DNA of 64,000 bases from Microbacterium maritypicum (GCF_041529975.1 NZ_CP168030.1:1364001-1428000); one strand, 5' to 3'; shown: positions 29,782-38,809, counted from the first letter of the stretch. The notes: a model not told the origin generated them from the sequence alone. Numbers and translations: made by a program.

Positions 29782-31505
29782 CGATCCTCGCCGACCGTCC
29801 GCGCACCGCAGCGGCCTCGACGGTCGCCGAGCGGGCTCCGAAGCGACCGATCTCGCCGGAGCGCATCGCGGCGTCCCTCACTCTGGTCGCGCTCGTCGTG
29901 CTCGGCATCCTCGCCGTTCGCGAGGTCGACATCTCCATCCCGGCGATGGTGCAGAGCTGGGGCAACGCCGAGAACTTCATGGCGCGTGTGGGCGGCCTCT
30001 CGTTCCCCGAGCCCGCCGACCTGGCCTGGCTCATCGCCCTGACCGTCGGCCTCGTGCTCGTCGGCACCCTGCTCGCCGCGGTGCTGTCGGTGCCGATCGC
30101 CTACCTCGCCGCATCCAACACGACGCCGGGGAACGGCTGGCGCGCCGCCGCCCGGTTCATCGGCGTCCTCACCCGCGCTCTGCCCGACGTGGTGCTCGCG
30201 ATGGCGTTCGTGCTGATGTTCTCGCTCGGCACGCTCCCGGGCATCCTCGCCATCGGCATCCACTCGATCGGCATGATCTCGAAGATGTTCGCCGACGCGA
30301 TCGAGCAGATCGATGAAGGCCCCCGTCTCGCGATCCGCGCCGCGGGCGGCTCGAAGATGCAGGAGTTCAGCGCCGGCATCCTGCCGCAGGTACTGCCCAG
30401 CTGGGTGGCGACGGTCTTGCACCGCAACGACATCAACCTGCGCGGCAGCGTGGTGCTCGGCTACGTCGGCGTCGCCGGCCTCGGCCTCGAGATGTCGTAC
30501 GCCTTCAAGTCGCTCAACTACGGCAAGGGGCTGGGCATCGCCCTGGTCATCTTCATCCTCTGCATCGTGATGGAGATCGTCTCCAGTTTGGTCCGCGGGG
30601 CGATGCTCGGCGAGCAGAGGCACACCCGCTCCTGGATGGACCGGATGCTGCATCCGCGACTCAGCACCCACGCCGCAGCGGCACCCGCGGGACGCCCGGC
30701 ATGGGCCACCAGCCCGCAGACCGCGGTGCGCCGCCCCTGGACGGCGCAGCGTGTGCGTCACACGATCGCCGGTGTCGTCGCCGTGCTCGTCGTGATCGGC
30801 AGCGTCGTGGTCAGCCAGATCAACTGGATGGACTTCGTCACGTTCTGGGCCAAGCTGCCCGAGGTCGCCGCCCGGTTCTGGCCGCCGTCGTTCGGAAGCT
30901 ACGACGCGAGCGCGATGTTCGAGGCCATGCGCGACACGGTCGCGATCGCGCTCGCCGCGACCGTGCTCACCCTGCTCCCGTCGATCCTGCTCGGCTCCCT
31001 CGCCGCACGCAACGTCGCTCCCAGCCCGGGGGCGCGCGGAACGGCGCGACTGCTGCTCGTCGGCATCCGCGGCATCCCCGAGCTGATCCTCGCGATCGTG
31101 CTCGTCGTCATCACGGGCCTCGGTGCGCAGGCGGGCGTCATCGCCCTCGCGATCGGCGGCATCGGACTGCTCGGGAAGCTCATCGCCGACTCGTTCGAAG
31201 AGGTGGACCGCGGCCCCGAGCGGGCGCTGCGCGCGGTCGGCGCGACGCGTCTGCAGACCTACACCTCGGCCACCGTGCCGCAGGGGATGCAGGCGCTCAT
31301 CGGCCACAGCTTCTACATGCTCGACACGAACATCCGCGCGGCGACGATCCTCGGCATCGTCGGCGGCGGAGGAGTGGGGTACTACCTGCTCAATGCCAGC
31401 CAGGGTTCGCGCTACGAGACCGTGACCGCGATCGTCCTGATGATCCTCGCCACCGTGCTCGTGGTCGAAGGGCTCGCCATGTGGATGCGGAAGGTGTTCC
31501 GATGA
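29778..31505 (+). CDS. phnE: Fused double-domain phosphonate ABC permease
   Basis: 575-aa protein made of two PhnE permease domains in tandem (residues ~1-290 and ~300-575). Each has its own cytoplasmic EAA-type coupling motif: IEQIDEGPRLAIRAAGG in the first, FEEVDRGPERALRAVGATR in the second, and both end in the I-G-x-V-G-x-G-G/G-V-A-G-L-G sequence. Ordinary PhnE is ~260-290 aa and forms dimers or PhnE1/PhnE2 pairs; here one chain supplies both membrane halves. ATGA overlaps on both sides. Confidence 0.92.
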   Translation: MTILADRPRTAAASTVAERAPKRPISPERIAASLTLVALVVLGILAVREVDISIPAMVQSWGNAENFMARVGGLSFPEPADLAWLIALTVGLVLVGTLLAAVLSVPIAYLAASNTTPGNGWRAAARFIGVLTRALPDVVLAMAFVLMFSLGTLPGILAIGIHSIGMISKMFADAIEQIDEGPRLAIRAAGGSKMQEFSAGILPQVLPSWVATVLHRNDINLRGSVVLGYVGVAGLGLEMSYAFKSLNYGKGLGIALVIFILCIVMEIVSSLVRGAMLGEQRHTRSWMDRMLHPRLSTHAAAAPAGRPAWATSPQTAVRRPWTAQRVRHTIAGVVAVLVVIGSVVVSQINWMDFVTFWAKLPEVAARFWPPSFGSYDASAMFEAMRDTVAIALAATVLTLLPSILLGSLAARNVAPSPGARGTARLLLVGIRGIPELILAIVLVVITGLGAQAGVIALAIGGIGLLGKLIADSFEEVDRGPERALRAVGATRLQTYTSATVPQGMQALIGHSFYMLDTNIRAATILGIVGGGGVGYYLLNASQGSRYETVTAIVLMILATVLVVEGLAMWMRKVFR

Positions 31506-32641
31506 ACGGCACTCCGGACACGGCCGACGTCGTGGTCGTCGGCTCGGGGATCGTCGGCCTCGGTGCGGCATACGCGGCGGTCCGTCGCGGGCTGCGCGTG
31601 ATCGTGGTCGACCGCACCGAGGCCCCGGTCGGCGCCACGATCCGCAACTTCGGTCACCTCTGCATCGGCGCCCAAGGAGGGGAGGCGCGGCGCTACGCCG
31701 ACGTCTCCCGCGCGCTGTGGCTGCGCCTCGCCAGAGACGCCGGCTTCTGGCTGCGCGAGTCGGGCACACTCGTGGCCGCCCGCCACGATGACGAGATCGC
31801 CGTGCTCGAGGCGGCCTCGCGCGAGGGCGGCATCCGCCTGCTCGAGGCCGACGAGCTCCTGCGTCTCGCCCCGCTCCGGGCCGACGGCCTCGTCGGCGGC
31901 GCGCACATCGAGGTCGACCTGCAGACCGATCCGCGCACCGCGGCCACCGCGATCGTGCGTCATCTCGCGAGCCTCGGCGTGGAGTTCCGCTTCCGCACCG
32001 CGGTCACCGCGGTGGGGGCGGGCCGAGTGGAGACCACCCGGGGCCCGATCGGCTGCGGAAGCGTCGTCGTCGCGGTGAACCACGACATCGACCAGTTGCT
32101 CCCCGAGGTCGCCGAGCGGCACGGGATCGCGCGCTGCGCCCTCGACATGATGCGGGCGGCGGTGTCGTTCCGGCGTCCGCTCGCCGCACCGCTGCTCACC
32201 GGCTGGTCGCTCGTGCGCTACGGGCGCTTCGCCGACGGGGTCGAGGCCACGGTGCTGCGGGAACGCCTGCATGCCGAGCGGCCCGACCTCGCCGCCATCG
32301 ACCTCAATCAGATGTACACACAGCTGCCGGATGGCACGCTCATCATCGGCGACTCGCACGCGACCGCGGTCGCTCCGGCGCCCTTCCAGCCCGAGGCCGC
32401 CTTCACCGCATTCCTCGCCGAGGCCGAGGCGCTGTTCGACGCCCCGGCCCCGCGCGTGATCGAGCGGTGGCAGGGCGTCTACGCGAAGGGGCCGCAGGAG
32501 TTCCTGATCGACCGCGGCGACGACGGCGTGCTCGTGCTCGCCGCGACCACCGGCATCGGGATGACCACGGGCCTCGGCCTGGCCGAAGAGAACCTCGCCG
32601 CCGCCTTCGGGTGGACGGCAGCAATGGAAGGAACATCATGA
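31502..32641 (+). CDS. FAD-dependent oxidoreductase of phosphonate catabolism (PbfC/HpnW-like)
   Basis: 379-aa DAO-type flavoprotein: FAD motif VVVGSGIVGLGAAYAAVRRG (residues 11-30), RNFGHLCIGAQ and C-terminal GIGMTTGLGLAEE. Resembles the TIGR03364-type FAD oxidoreductases that recur in phosphonate gene sets, some reported to oxidise N-alkylated or free aminoethylphosphonate to phosphonoacetaldehyde. No PhnW transaminase is present, so this enzyme is the best candidate for generating the phosphonatase substrate (inference). ATGA overlap on both sides. Confidence 0.85.
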   Translation: MNGTPDTADVVVVGSGIVGLGAAYAAVRRGLRVIVVDRTEAPVGATIRNFGHLCIGAQGGEARRYADVSRALWLRLARDAGFWLRESGTLVAARHDDEIAVLEAASREGGIRLLEADELLRLAPLRADGLVGGAHIEVDLQTDPRTAATAIVRHLASLGVEFRFRTAVTAVGAGRVETTRGPIGCGSVVVAVNHDIDQLLPEVAERHGIARCALDMMRAAVSFRRPLAAPLLTGWSLVRYGRFADGVEATVLRERLHAERPDLAAIDLNQMYTQLPDGTLIIGDSHATAVAPAPFQPEAAFTAFLAEAEALFDAPAPRVIERWQGVYAKGPQEFLIDRGDDGVLVLAATTGIGMTTGLGLAEENLAAAFGWTAAMEGTS

Positions 32642-33348
32642 CCACTCCTCTCGAACTCGTCGTCCTCGACATGGCGGGGACCACCGTGCTCGACGACGGC
32701 GTCGTGGAGCAGGCGTTCCAGCGCGCCGCCGAGCGCACGGGAGTCGCCGACCGGATGCCGTGGGCCGAGGCCCTCGACTACGTCCGCGTGACCATGGGCC
32801 AGTCGAAGATCGACGTCTTCACCCACCTCGCCTCCGGAGACCGGGCCGCGGCCGAGCGTGCCACCGCCGCGTTCGAGGGGGCTTACGCCGAGATCGTCGC
32901 CGAGCAGGGCGTCTCCGAGATTCCCGGCGCGGCCGACGCCATCCAGGAGCTGAAGGATGCCGGGCTCACGGTCGTGCTGACGACCGGGTTCGCCCCGGTG
33001 ACCCGCGATGCCCTGATCGACGGGCTCGGCTGGCAGGACCTCATCGACCTCGTGCTGTCGCCCGTCGACGCGGGGCGCGGCCGCCCCGCACCCGACCTCG
33101 TGCTCACGGCGCTGCTGCGCACGCAGACGTCCTCCGTGCGTGCGGTCGCCGTCGCCGGAGACACCGTCAGCGACGTCGAGTCCGGGCGTCGGGCCGGTGC
33201 CGGCTTCGTCGCCGGCGTGCTCACCGGTGCCCACGACCGTCCGGCGCTGAGCGCCGCGGGGGCGGATGCCGTGTTGAGCGATGTGACGGCACTCCGCGGA
33301 GTCCTCGCCCAGCGCGAGCTGCTTCCGCTCGTCGCCACCTCCTCCTGA
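32638..33348 (+). CDS. PhnX-like phosphonatase (HAD superfamily)
   Basis: 236-aa HAD hydrolase of the phosphonatase-like (TIGR03351) group: motif I VVLDMAGTT with nucleophile Asp11, a PhnX-like M-G-x-S-K-I-D (Lys58) in the cap region where PhnX carries its Schiff-base lysine, and VAGDTVSDVESG. It should cleave phosphonoacetaldehyde to acetaldehyde and phosphate, or a close analogue. Start ATG 32638 overlaps the FAD gene stop (ATGA). The next gene begins 11 bp later. Confidence 0.88.
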   Translation: MTTPLELVVLDMAGTTVLDDGVVEQAFQRAAERTGVADRMPWAEALDYVRVTMGQSKIDVFTHLASGDRAAAERATAAFEGAYAEIVAEQGVSEIPGAADAIQELKDAGLTVVLTTGFAPVTRDALIDGLGWQDLIDLVLSPVDAGRGRPAPDLVLTALLRTQTSSVRAVAVAGDTVSDVESGRRAGAGFVAGVLTGAHDRPALSAAGADAVLSDVTALRGVLAQRELLPLVATSS

Positions 33349-33359
33349 GAGAGATCGTC

Positions 33360-34448
33360 ATGGGAACGCTGCTGATCCGTCCGCCCGGTCACCGTCGCGA
33401 CGTCACGCTGCGCCCGGCGGCCACCGCGATGGTCTGGATCGGCGAAGGCCATCCGCACGAGACGATCGCCGTCCCGGGGGTGGCCCTCGCCGACGGTGAC
33501 GTGCTCGTCGCGGTCGAGATGTCGACGATCTGCGGCTCCGACGTGCACACGGTGCAGGGACGCCGATCCGCCCCGACACCCCTCGTGCTCGGTCACGAGA
33601 GTGTCGGGAGGGTGATCGCGACCGGCGACACCGGCGCGAACGCGGTCGACGGCACCCCGCTGCGCATCGGCGACCGCGTGGTGTGGTCGGTGACGATCTC
33701 GTGCGCGAGCTGTGACCGCTGCCTGCGGGGAATGCCGCAGAAGTGCCGCAGCCTCGGAAAGTACGGGCACGACCGGGTCGGTGCGCACGGCGACCTCACC
33801 GGCGCATTCGCGAGTCACGTGCAGCTGCGGGAGGGTACCGCCATCGTGCGCGTGCCCGAGGCGCTGCCGGCCGCCGTGCTCGCCCCGGCGGGGTGCGCGA
33901 CGGCGACCGCGTGGGCAGCCGTGGCCAGGGCTGCCCGGGACCATGACCTCGATGGTGCCGCCGTGCGGATCCACGGTGCGGGGCTCGTCGGGCTCTCCGC
34001 CGCCGCGATCGCCGCGGAGCAGGGGGCGACGGTCGAGGTGCTCGACCCCAACCCGGACCGTCGCGCGCTCGCCGCACGGTTCGGCGCGACGAGTCTGGAC
34101 CGCGAGCCCGACGTCGTGATCGAAGCCTCGGGCCACGCTGTGGGCGAGGCGCTCGCCGGGGTGACCGTCGGTGGCACGGTGGTGCTGGTCGGCAGCGTGT
34201 TCCCCGCCGATCCGGTGCCGTTCGACGCCGAGAGCATCGTGCGGCGCCTGGTCACGGTCGCCGGCATCCACAACTACACGGGAGCCGAGCTCGCCGCGGC
34301 CGTCGCGTTCCTGGCCGGACGCGGGCGTGCCTATCCGTTCGGTGACGCGGTCGGCGCGGTGCGTGGGCTGCACGAGATCGATGCCGCCCTCGAAGAAGCG
34401 ACGGCAGCCGGCGCCCCCCTGCGGATCGGACTGCTCCCGGGGCACTGA
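33360..34448 (+). CDS. Zinc-dependent alcohol dehydrogenase of the phosphonate cluster
   Basis: 362-aa MDR protein with catalytic zinc ligands Cys58 and His79-Glu80 (TICGSDVHT, LGHE), a full structural zinc site Cys115, Cys118, Cys121, Cys129, and a nucleotide-binding VRIHGAGLVGLSAAAIA. Matches the family of putative phosphonate-catabolism alcohol dehydrogenases (TIGR03366 type). Possible roles: reduce or oxidise acetaldehyde or a hydroxyalkyl phosphonate. GAGAGAGA precedes the ATG; ends the operon. Confidence 0.88.
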   Translation: MGTLLIRPPGHRRDVTLRPAATAMVWIGEGHPHETIAVPGVALADGDVLVAVEMSTICGSDVHTVQGRRSAPTPLVLGHESVGRVIATGDTGANAVDGTPLRIGDRVVWSVTISCASCDRCLRGMPQKCRSLGKYGHDRVGAHGDLTGAFASHVQLREGTAIVRVPEALPAAVLAPAGCATATAWAAVARAARDHDLDGAAVRIHGAGLVGLSAAAIAAEQGATVEVLDPNPDRRALAARFGATSLDREPDVVIEASGHAVGEALAGVTVGGTVVLVGSVFPADPVPFDAESIVRRLVTVAGIHNYTGAELAAAVAFLAGRGRAYPFGDAVGAVRGLHEIDAALEEATAAGAPLRIGLLPGH

Positions 34449-34471
34449 CCCGGCCGCGGTGGTCGGCCGAG

Positions 34472-34972
34472 CTACGCGGTCTGCTGCGGGCTTCGGCGGG
34501 GCCCGGCGGGTCGCAGGCCCTCTGCATGGAAGGCCAGGAGCCGGACGGCGGCCTCGACCGTCGTGGCGAGGACCTCCTCGGGATCGCCCGTCAGCGCCAG
34601 GCGGCGGTGTCCGACCGCGTCGGGGGTGGCCCACCCGAGGTACACCGTCCCGGGCGGATGGCCGCCGTCGGGATCCGGCCCGCCGACGCCGGTCGTCGAC
34701 ACGCAGAGGTCGGCGTCGAGCAGATCGCGCGCTCCGATGGCGAGCTGCTCGGCGCACGCTGCAGAGCACGGGTCCGTCCCGGGGACCAGTCCGAGCACCC
34801 GCTCCTTCACATCCGTCAGATACGCCACGACGCCGCCCGCGAACCACTCCGACGCGTCTGCCCCGGAACCGACGGTGTTCGCCAGCCGGCCCGAGGTGAG
34901 GGACTCCGCCACAGCCACACGCAGCCCCCGCTCGCGGGCGAGGTCGCTCAGTCGTTCGATGTGATCCGTCAC
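34472..34972 (-). CDS. pncC: PncC/CinA C-terminal-like nicotinamide-nucleotide amidase
   Basis: 166-aa stand-alone CinA_C domain: AVAESLTSGRLANTVGSGADASEWFAGGVVAYLTDVKERVLG and STTGVGGPDPDGGHPPGTVYLG are the family signatures. Members deamidate NMN to nicotinic acid mononucleotide in pyridine-nucleotide salvage. GTG 34972 is chosen, with GGAG a little further upstream; an N-terminal extension is possible. Lies between the phn operon and the FHA gene. Confidence 0.87.
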   Translation of the reverse strand: MTDHIERLSDLARERGLRVAVAESLTSGRLANTVGSGADASEWFAGGVVAYLTDVKERVLGLVPGTDPCSAACAEQLAIGARDLLDADLCVSTTGVGGPDPDGGHPPGTVYLGWATPDAVGHRRLALTGDPEEVLATTVEAAVRLLAFHAEGLRPAGPRRSPQQTA

Positions 34973-35007
34973 TGCGAGACGCTCTCCGATGTCGTGCCCG
35001 TCGTCGT

Positions 35008-35487
35008 TCAGCGGGACTCGTCGCCGTCGTAGTCCGGACGCGGCGGCTGCAGCGGCTGATCGGAGTACTCGCCGCCCGCGCGGCCGCCGAAGGGGCGCCC
35101 GTGGTCGGCGAACTCGTCGCGAGCGAACACCAGCGTCCACGGTCCCGCCGTGAAGTGCGCACCGGTGCGGAGCGTCTCGGAATCGTCACCGGGGTGCGTG
35201 GCGTCCGCTCCGGCGCTGGCGTTCATCTCGCCCTCGCCGTGCAGGGTCAGGACATACTCGTCGCGGTCGTCGTGCGTGATCGTGGCGTGCACGGGATCGG
35301 TGTCCGCCAGACGCAGTTCGTTGCCTTCGGCGGAGCCGACCCGGACCACGTCGGCCTCGAGCGCGAACTCGGTGCGCTCATCGTCGCGCGTGATGCGCAG
35401 CCGGGGGTTTCCCGCGCCCCACTCGGCGTGCGTGGTTCCGGGGGTGTACCCCTCGTCGGGGCGATCGTCGATGTGTCGTGCGTTCAT
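35008..35487 (-). CDS. Small FHA-domain protein
   Basis: 159-aa protein with one FHA-like phosphothreonine-binding fold in residues ~25-125: VVRVGSAEGNELRLADTDPVHATITHDDRDEYVLTLHGEG. The loop residues are partly degenerate (the usual GR-x-S/N-H-x-x-I set reads GSAEGN and VHATI), so phosphopeptide binding is unproven. Acidic and unstructured at both ends. The exact box GTCAACCCCCT lies 70 nt upstream of the start. Confidence 0.75.
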   Translation of the reverse strand: MNARHIDDRPDEGYTPGTTHAEWGAGNPRLRITRDDERTEFALEADVVRVGSAEGNELRLADTDPVHATITHDDRDEYVLTLHGEGEMNASAGADATHPGDDSETLRTGAHFTAGPWTLVFARDEFADHGRPFGGRAGGEYSDQPLQPPRPDYDGDESR

Positions 35488-35543
35488 GGAAATGCCCTCC
35501 TCGAGCTCGGGTGTTCGAGATTAGGGTGAGCGTGTTCGTTCTG

Positions 35544-35560
35544 CCGAGGGGGTTGACTTC
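35544..35560. promoter_or_regulatory. Exact second copy of the 17-bp CCGAGGGGGTTGACTTC box
   Basis: Reverse-complement copy of 11425-11441, placed between the FHA and DUF7882-like genes. Read towards the FHA gene it gives GTCAACCCCCT. Beside it, CGATGGCGGA (35562-35571) and TCCGCCATCG (35578-35587) form a perfect 10-bp hairpin with a CCCGCA loop. Confidence 0.4.
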
Positions 35561-35674
35561 GCGATGGCGGACCCGCATCCGCCATCGGTCTGAACAGAGG
35601 CAGAATACTGTCGCCGCGTGAGCGAGAATAGGATGAGCCGTCGTCTCGGCCAGACTGCGACCAAGGAGCACAGA

Positions 35675-36022
35675 ATGGGCAAGTTCGTCTATGAAGGCGG
35701 AGTGAAGACCGAGATCGAGGACCGCGCTCTCACACACCTGCAGCTCGTCATCACCGCGAAGCTGCGCCGTGGCGAGCCGTTCCCGTTCAGCTGGCGTGAA
35801 GACGCGAGCGTCGGCGGCGGCCGCACGACGGTCTGGATCCAGCCGGGCAGCTCGCTGGTGTTCAAGTACTTCGGCAGCCGTCAGCCCTCCATCAACCGGG
35901 CGTGGATCGAGGCGCTCGCCTTCACCGCCAACGCGCCGAGCGGGCTGTACCTGGTTCCCGAACCCGCCGAGGCGGGCGTGGAACCCGGCACCGAAGAGGT
36001 CCCCGTCACGCCTCAGCTCTGA
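35675..36022 (+). CDS. 115-aa actinobacterial conserved protein (DUF7882-like)
   Basis: Small protein starting MGKFVYEGGVKTEIEDRALTH, with AAGGAG upstream of ATG 35675. The family is widespread in Microbacteriaceae and often mislabelled as ATP-dependent DNA ligase because of a resemblance to a ligase fragment (RRGEPFPFSWRED, GGRTTVWIQPGSSLVFKYFG). No catalytic lysine motif is present. Function unknown. Confidence 0.8.
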   Translation: MGKFVYEGGVKTEIEDRALTHLQLVITAKLRRGEPFPFSWREDASVGGGRTTVWIQPGSSLVFKYFGSRQPSINRAWIEALAFTANAPSGLYLVPEPAEAGVEPGTEEVPVTPQL

Positions 36023-36147
36023 CCCGCCGCACAGCTCCTCTCGCGGCGGCGCTCCTCCCGCCTCCCTGCACGGCTGTCAACCCCCTGCACTCGTGGCTGC
36101 CGATCCGGAAGAGTCGATCGGACACATCGAGACGAGGAGGATCGGCC

Positions 36148-37032
36148 ATGACCGACGACACTTCCGACCCCCGGCACGCGCATCGCGAAGAAGGCTTCCC
36201 CGCGCAGCAGCAGGACCAGCCCGGGCTCACGGAGCTGACACGTCCCGACCCCGATCACGGCGAGGAGAGCTACGTCGGCCACGGCCGGCTGGCGGGGCGC
36301 CGAGCGCTCATCACCGGCGGGGACTCCGGCATCGGGCGAGCCGTCGCGATCGCCTTCGCGCGCGAGGGCGCCGATGTCGCGATCGCGCACATGCCGGAGG
36401 AGCAGGACGACGCGGAGGACACTCTGGCCCTGGTCCGTGAGGCCGGACGCACGGGGGTGAGCTTCGCCGGAGATCTGCGCGACGAGGCCTTCGCCACCGA
36501 CATCGTCGCCCGCACGCGGAGCGAGCTCGGCGGACTCGACACGCTCGTGCTCAACGCCGCGTACCAGCACGACATCGACGGCTTCGAGAACCTGGCGACC
36601 GACCGGATGCGGCGCGTGTTCGACACGAACCTCGTCGGTCTGCTGTTCTCCGCCCGCGCGGCGTACCCCGACCTCGAGCCCGGCGCGAGCATCATCGTGA
36701 CGGCATCCGTCCAGGCGTTCAACCCGTCTCCGGGCCTCATCGACTACGCGATGACCAAGGCCGCGCAGGTGGCGTTCGTGAAGGCGCTCGCCGAGGAGGC
36801 GGGCCCCCGAGGCATCCGGGTGAACGCGGTCGCTCCCGGTCCGATCTGGACGCCGTTGATCCCCGCGACCGGCTGGGACGCGGAGAGGCTGGCGACCTTC
36901 GGGCAGGACACGCCCCTCGGACGCGCGGGTCAGCCGGCGGAGCTCGCCAGCGCCTACGTGTACCTCGCCTCGAACGAGTCCTCGTACACTTCCGGCTCGG
37001 TGATCGCGGTGACGGGCGGCAAGCCGCTCTGA
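36148..37032 (+). CDS. Short-chain dehydrogenase/reductase, general-stress type
   Basis: 294-aa SDR with a ~45-aa N-terminal extension typical of YdaD/YhdF-like general-stress SDRs (HREEGFPAQQQDQPGLTELTRPDPDHGEESY). Cofactor motif TGGDSGIGRAVA (~residue 56) and catalytic Tyr in IDYAMTKAAQ with the Ser at TASVQAF. GACGAGGAGG lies upstream of the ATG. GTCAACCCCCT is 72 nt upstream. Substrate unknown. Confidence 0.9.
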   Translation: MTDDTSDPRHAHREEGFPAQQQDQPGLTELTRPDPDHGEESYVGHGRLAGRRALITGGDSGIGRAVAIAFAREGADVAIAHMPEEQDDAEDTLALVREAGRTGVSFAGDLRDEAFATDIVARTRSELGGLDTLVLNAAYQHDIDGFENLATDRMRRVFDTNLVGLLFSARAAYPDLEPGASIIVTASVQAFNPSPGLIDYAMTKAAQVAFVKALAEEAGPRGIRVNAVAPGPIWTPLIPATGWDAERLATFGQDTPLGRAGQPAELASAYVYLASNESSYTSGSVIAVTGGKPL

Positions 37033-37074
37033 TCTGAGGGCGGCCGGCGGCGGGCGGCCACCTAAGCTTGTCTG

Positions 37075-37992
37075 GTGCAGAAGCCCGCCGCATCCGGCCC
37101 CCTCGTGGGCGTCGCACTCGTCATCGGCTCCTGCCTCTCGCTGCCCTTCGGCGCGGCCGTCGCGGCGCAGCTGTTCCCGGTGCTCGGGCCGTGGGGCGTG
37201 ACCTCGCTGCGGGTCGCGATCGCCGCGATCCTGCTCGTCGTCATCGTGCGGCCGCGGCCCGGGAAGTGGACGCGCCCGCAGTGGCTCGCCGCGGTGCTCT
37301 TCGGCGTCTCGCTGGCCGCGATGAACGGCTTCTTCTACGCGGCGATCGACCGCATCCCGCTCGGCCCCGCTGTCGCGATCGAGTTCCTCGGGCCGCTCGT
37401 GCTCGCCGCGGTGCTGACTCGTCGTCTGGCGGATGCCGCCTGGGTCGGTGTCGCCCTCCTCGGCATGGTCGCCCTGGGCATCGACGGCCTCATCGGGGCC
37501 GAGCCGCTCGACCCGTTGGGGCTCGTCTTCATCCTCATCGCGGCCGGGTTCTGGGTGATGTACATCCGCATGAGCGCCCGTGTCGGCGCCCTCATCCCCG
37601 GCAGCAGTGGCCTGGCGATGGGGCTCGTGGTGGCGGCCGTGCTGCTGATCCCGGTCGGCATCCCGGCCGCATCGACGGTCGCGATGGATCCGCAGCTGCT
37701 GCTGCTCGCCGCCATCACCGCGGTGCTGTCGTCGGTCATCCCGTATAGCTTCGAGCTGGCCGCACTGCGCCGGCTGCCCCAGCGCGTGTTCGGCGTGCTG
37801 CTGAGCCTCGAGCCGGCGTTCGCGACACTGGCCGGCTGGCTGATCCTCGGACAGGATGCGACCCCGCTGCGGCTGCTCGCGGTCGCCCTCGTGATCGCCG
37901 CCAGCGTCGGCGCGACGCTCGGCGTGCGGAAGGACCGCCGCGACGGCGGCCCCTCCGGCCCCTTCACCGCCCCGATACCGCTGCCCGACTGA
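37075..37992 (+). CDS. EamA/RhtA-like amino-acid exporter
   Basis: 305-aa DMT superfamily protein with ten TM helices and two EamA repeats (LGPAVAIEFLGPLVLAAVL in repeat 1, SLEPAFATLAGWLILGQDATPLR in repeat 2). The pattern fits the RhtA threonine/homoserine exporter branch. GTG start at 37075. Its last 29 bp overlap the convergent yidC copy. Confidence 0.88.
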   Translation: MQKPAASGPLVGVALVIGSCLSLPFGAAVAAQLFPVLGPWGVTSLRVAIAAILLVVIVRPRPGKWTRPQWLAAVLFGVSLAAMNGFFYAAIDRIPLGPAVAIEFLGPLVLAAVLTRRLADAAWVGVALLGMVALGIDGLIGAEPLDPLGLVFILIAAGFWVMYIRMSARVGALIPGSSGLAMGLVVAAVLLIPVGIPAASTVAMDPQLLLLAAITAVLSSVIPYSFELAALRRLPQRVFGVLLSLEPAFATLAGWLILGQDATPLRLLAVALVIAASVGATLGVRKDRRDGGPSGPFTAPIPLPD

Positions 37993-38743
37993 CCGCCGGC
38001 GTCGGCAGCGGGAAGCGTCGGCGCAGGATGACGCGCTGCACGAGCGTCCACACGACTGTGACCGTGAGGTACAGCGCGGCGGCGAGCGGCACGAAGGCCG
38101 CGAACACCGCCGTCAGGTAGTGCAGCGACGACATCACGCGCAGCATCGTCGGGGAGTTCAGTGGCGAATCGTCGCCCTCGACCGGCGTCGGGCGGAACAC
38201 CCGGCGGGTGACCTCGGCCACGGCGATCATGATGGCGAGCAGCACCCCGAAGACGAGGAACGTCGCCGGCGTGGCCGTGCCGCCGAACAGGGCCGAGACC
38301 AGGCTCGTGCCCAGCGGAGCACCGAACAGGTCGTGAGAGAGCAGCTCGTTCGGATGCCCGGCGATCTCCGGCCGGAGGAACAGCGTGTAGAGGATGCCGA
38401 CGACGGGGGCCTGCGCCAGCACCGGGAGCATCCCCGCGAACGGCGAGGTGTTCTCGGCCTTGTACAGCGCCATCATCTCCTTCTGCAGGCGCTCGGGGTT
38501 CTTCTTGTGGCGGCGCTGCAGCTCGCGCAGCTTCGGGGCGAGGCGTGCCCTGGTCTGCTCGGCTTTGGCCTGCGAGATGCCGACGGGGATGAGCAGCGCG
38601 CGCACCAGCAGAGTGACGAGCACGACCGCGAGGGCGGCGGCCGATGCTCCGGCGATCGGGGTCAGGAGGTCGGAGAGCCCGGTCAGCGCGCCGTAGGCGG
38701 CGTCGAGGAGGGCGGCGAGAGGGGGGAAGGCAAAGGGGTCCAT
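37964..38743 (-). CDS. YidC/Oxa1 family membrane protein insertase
   Basis: 259-aa short (type-2-like) YidC: hydrophobic TM segments, conserved LVRALLIPVGISQAKAEQTRARLAPKLRELQRRHKKNPERLQKEMMALYK, and PVLAQAPVVGILYTLF. The conserved groove Arg (R in VRALLIP) is present. It is not beside rpmH/rnpA, so it is likely an additional copy (inference). Same strand as a DUF6412-like gene 67 bp upstream. Confidence 0.9.
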   Translation of the reverse strand: MDPFAFPPLAALLDAAYGALTGLSDLLTPIAGASAAALAVVLVTLLVRALLIPVGISQAKAEQTRARLAPKLRELQRRHKKNPERLQKEMMALYKAENTSPFAGMLPVLAQAPVVGILYTLFLRPEIAGHPNELLSHDLFGAPLGTSLVSALFGGTATPATFLVFGVLLAIMIAVAEVTRRVFRPTPVEGDDSPLNSPTMLRVMSSLHYLTAVFAAFVPLAAALYLTVTVVWTLVQRVILRRRFPLPTPAVSRAAVSGR

Positions 38744-38809
38744 GGAAGTGTCCGTTCGTGGCGTCGGGAAGGGTCGGCGAAAGCCGCGCGATCCCGTCGT
38801 GTGGACGGA

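Noticed and set aside
32883..35189. 768-aa minus-strand frame across the phosphonate genes
   Set aside because: Low-complexity Arg-rich translation, antisense to well-supported genes.
35675..36022. ATP-dependent DNA ligase
   Set aside because: A common label for this family, but the 115-aa protein has no nucleotidyltransferase lysine motif or ligase domains.
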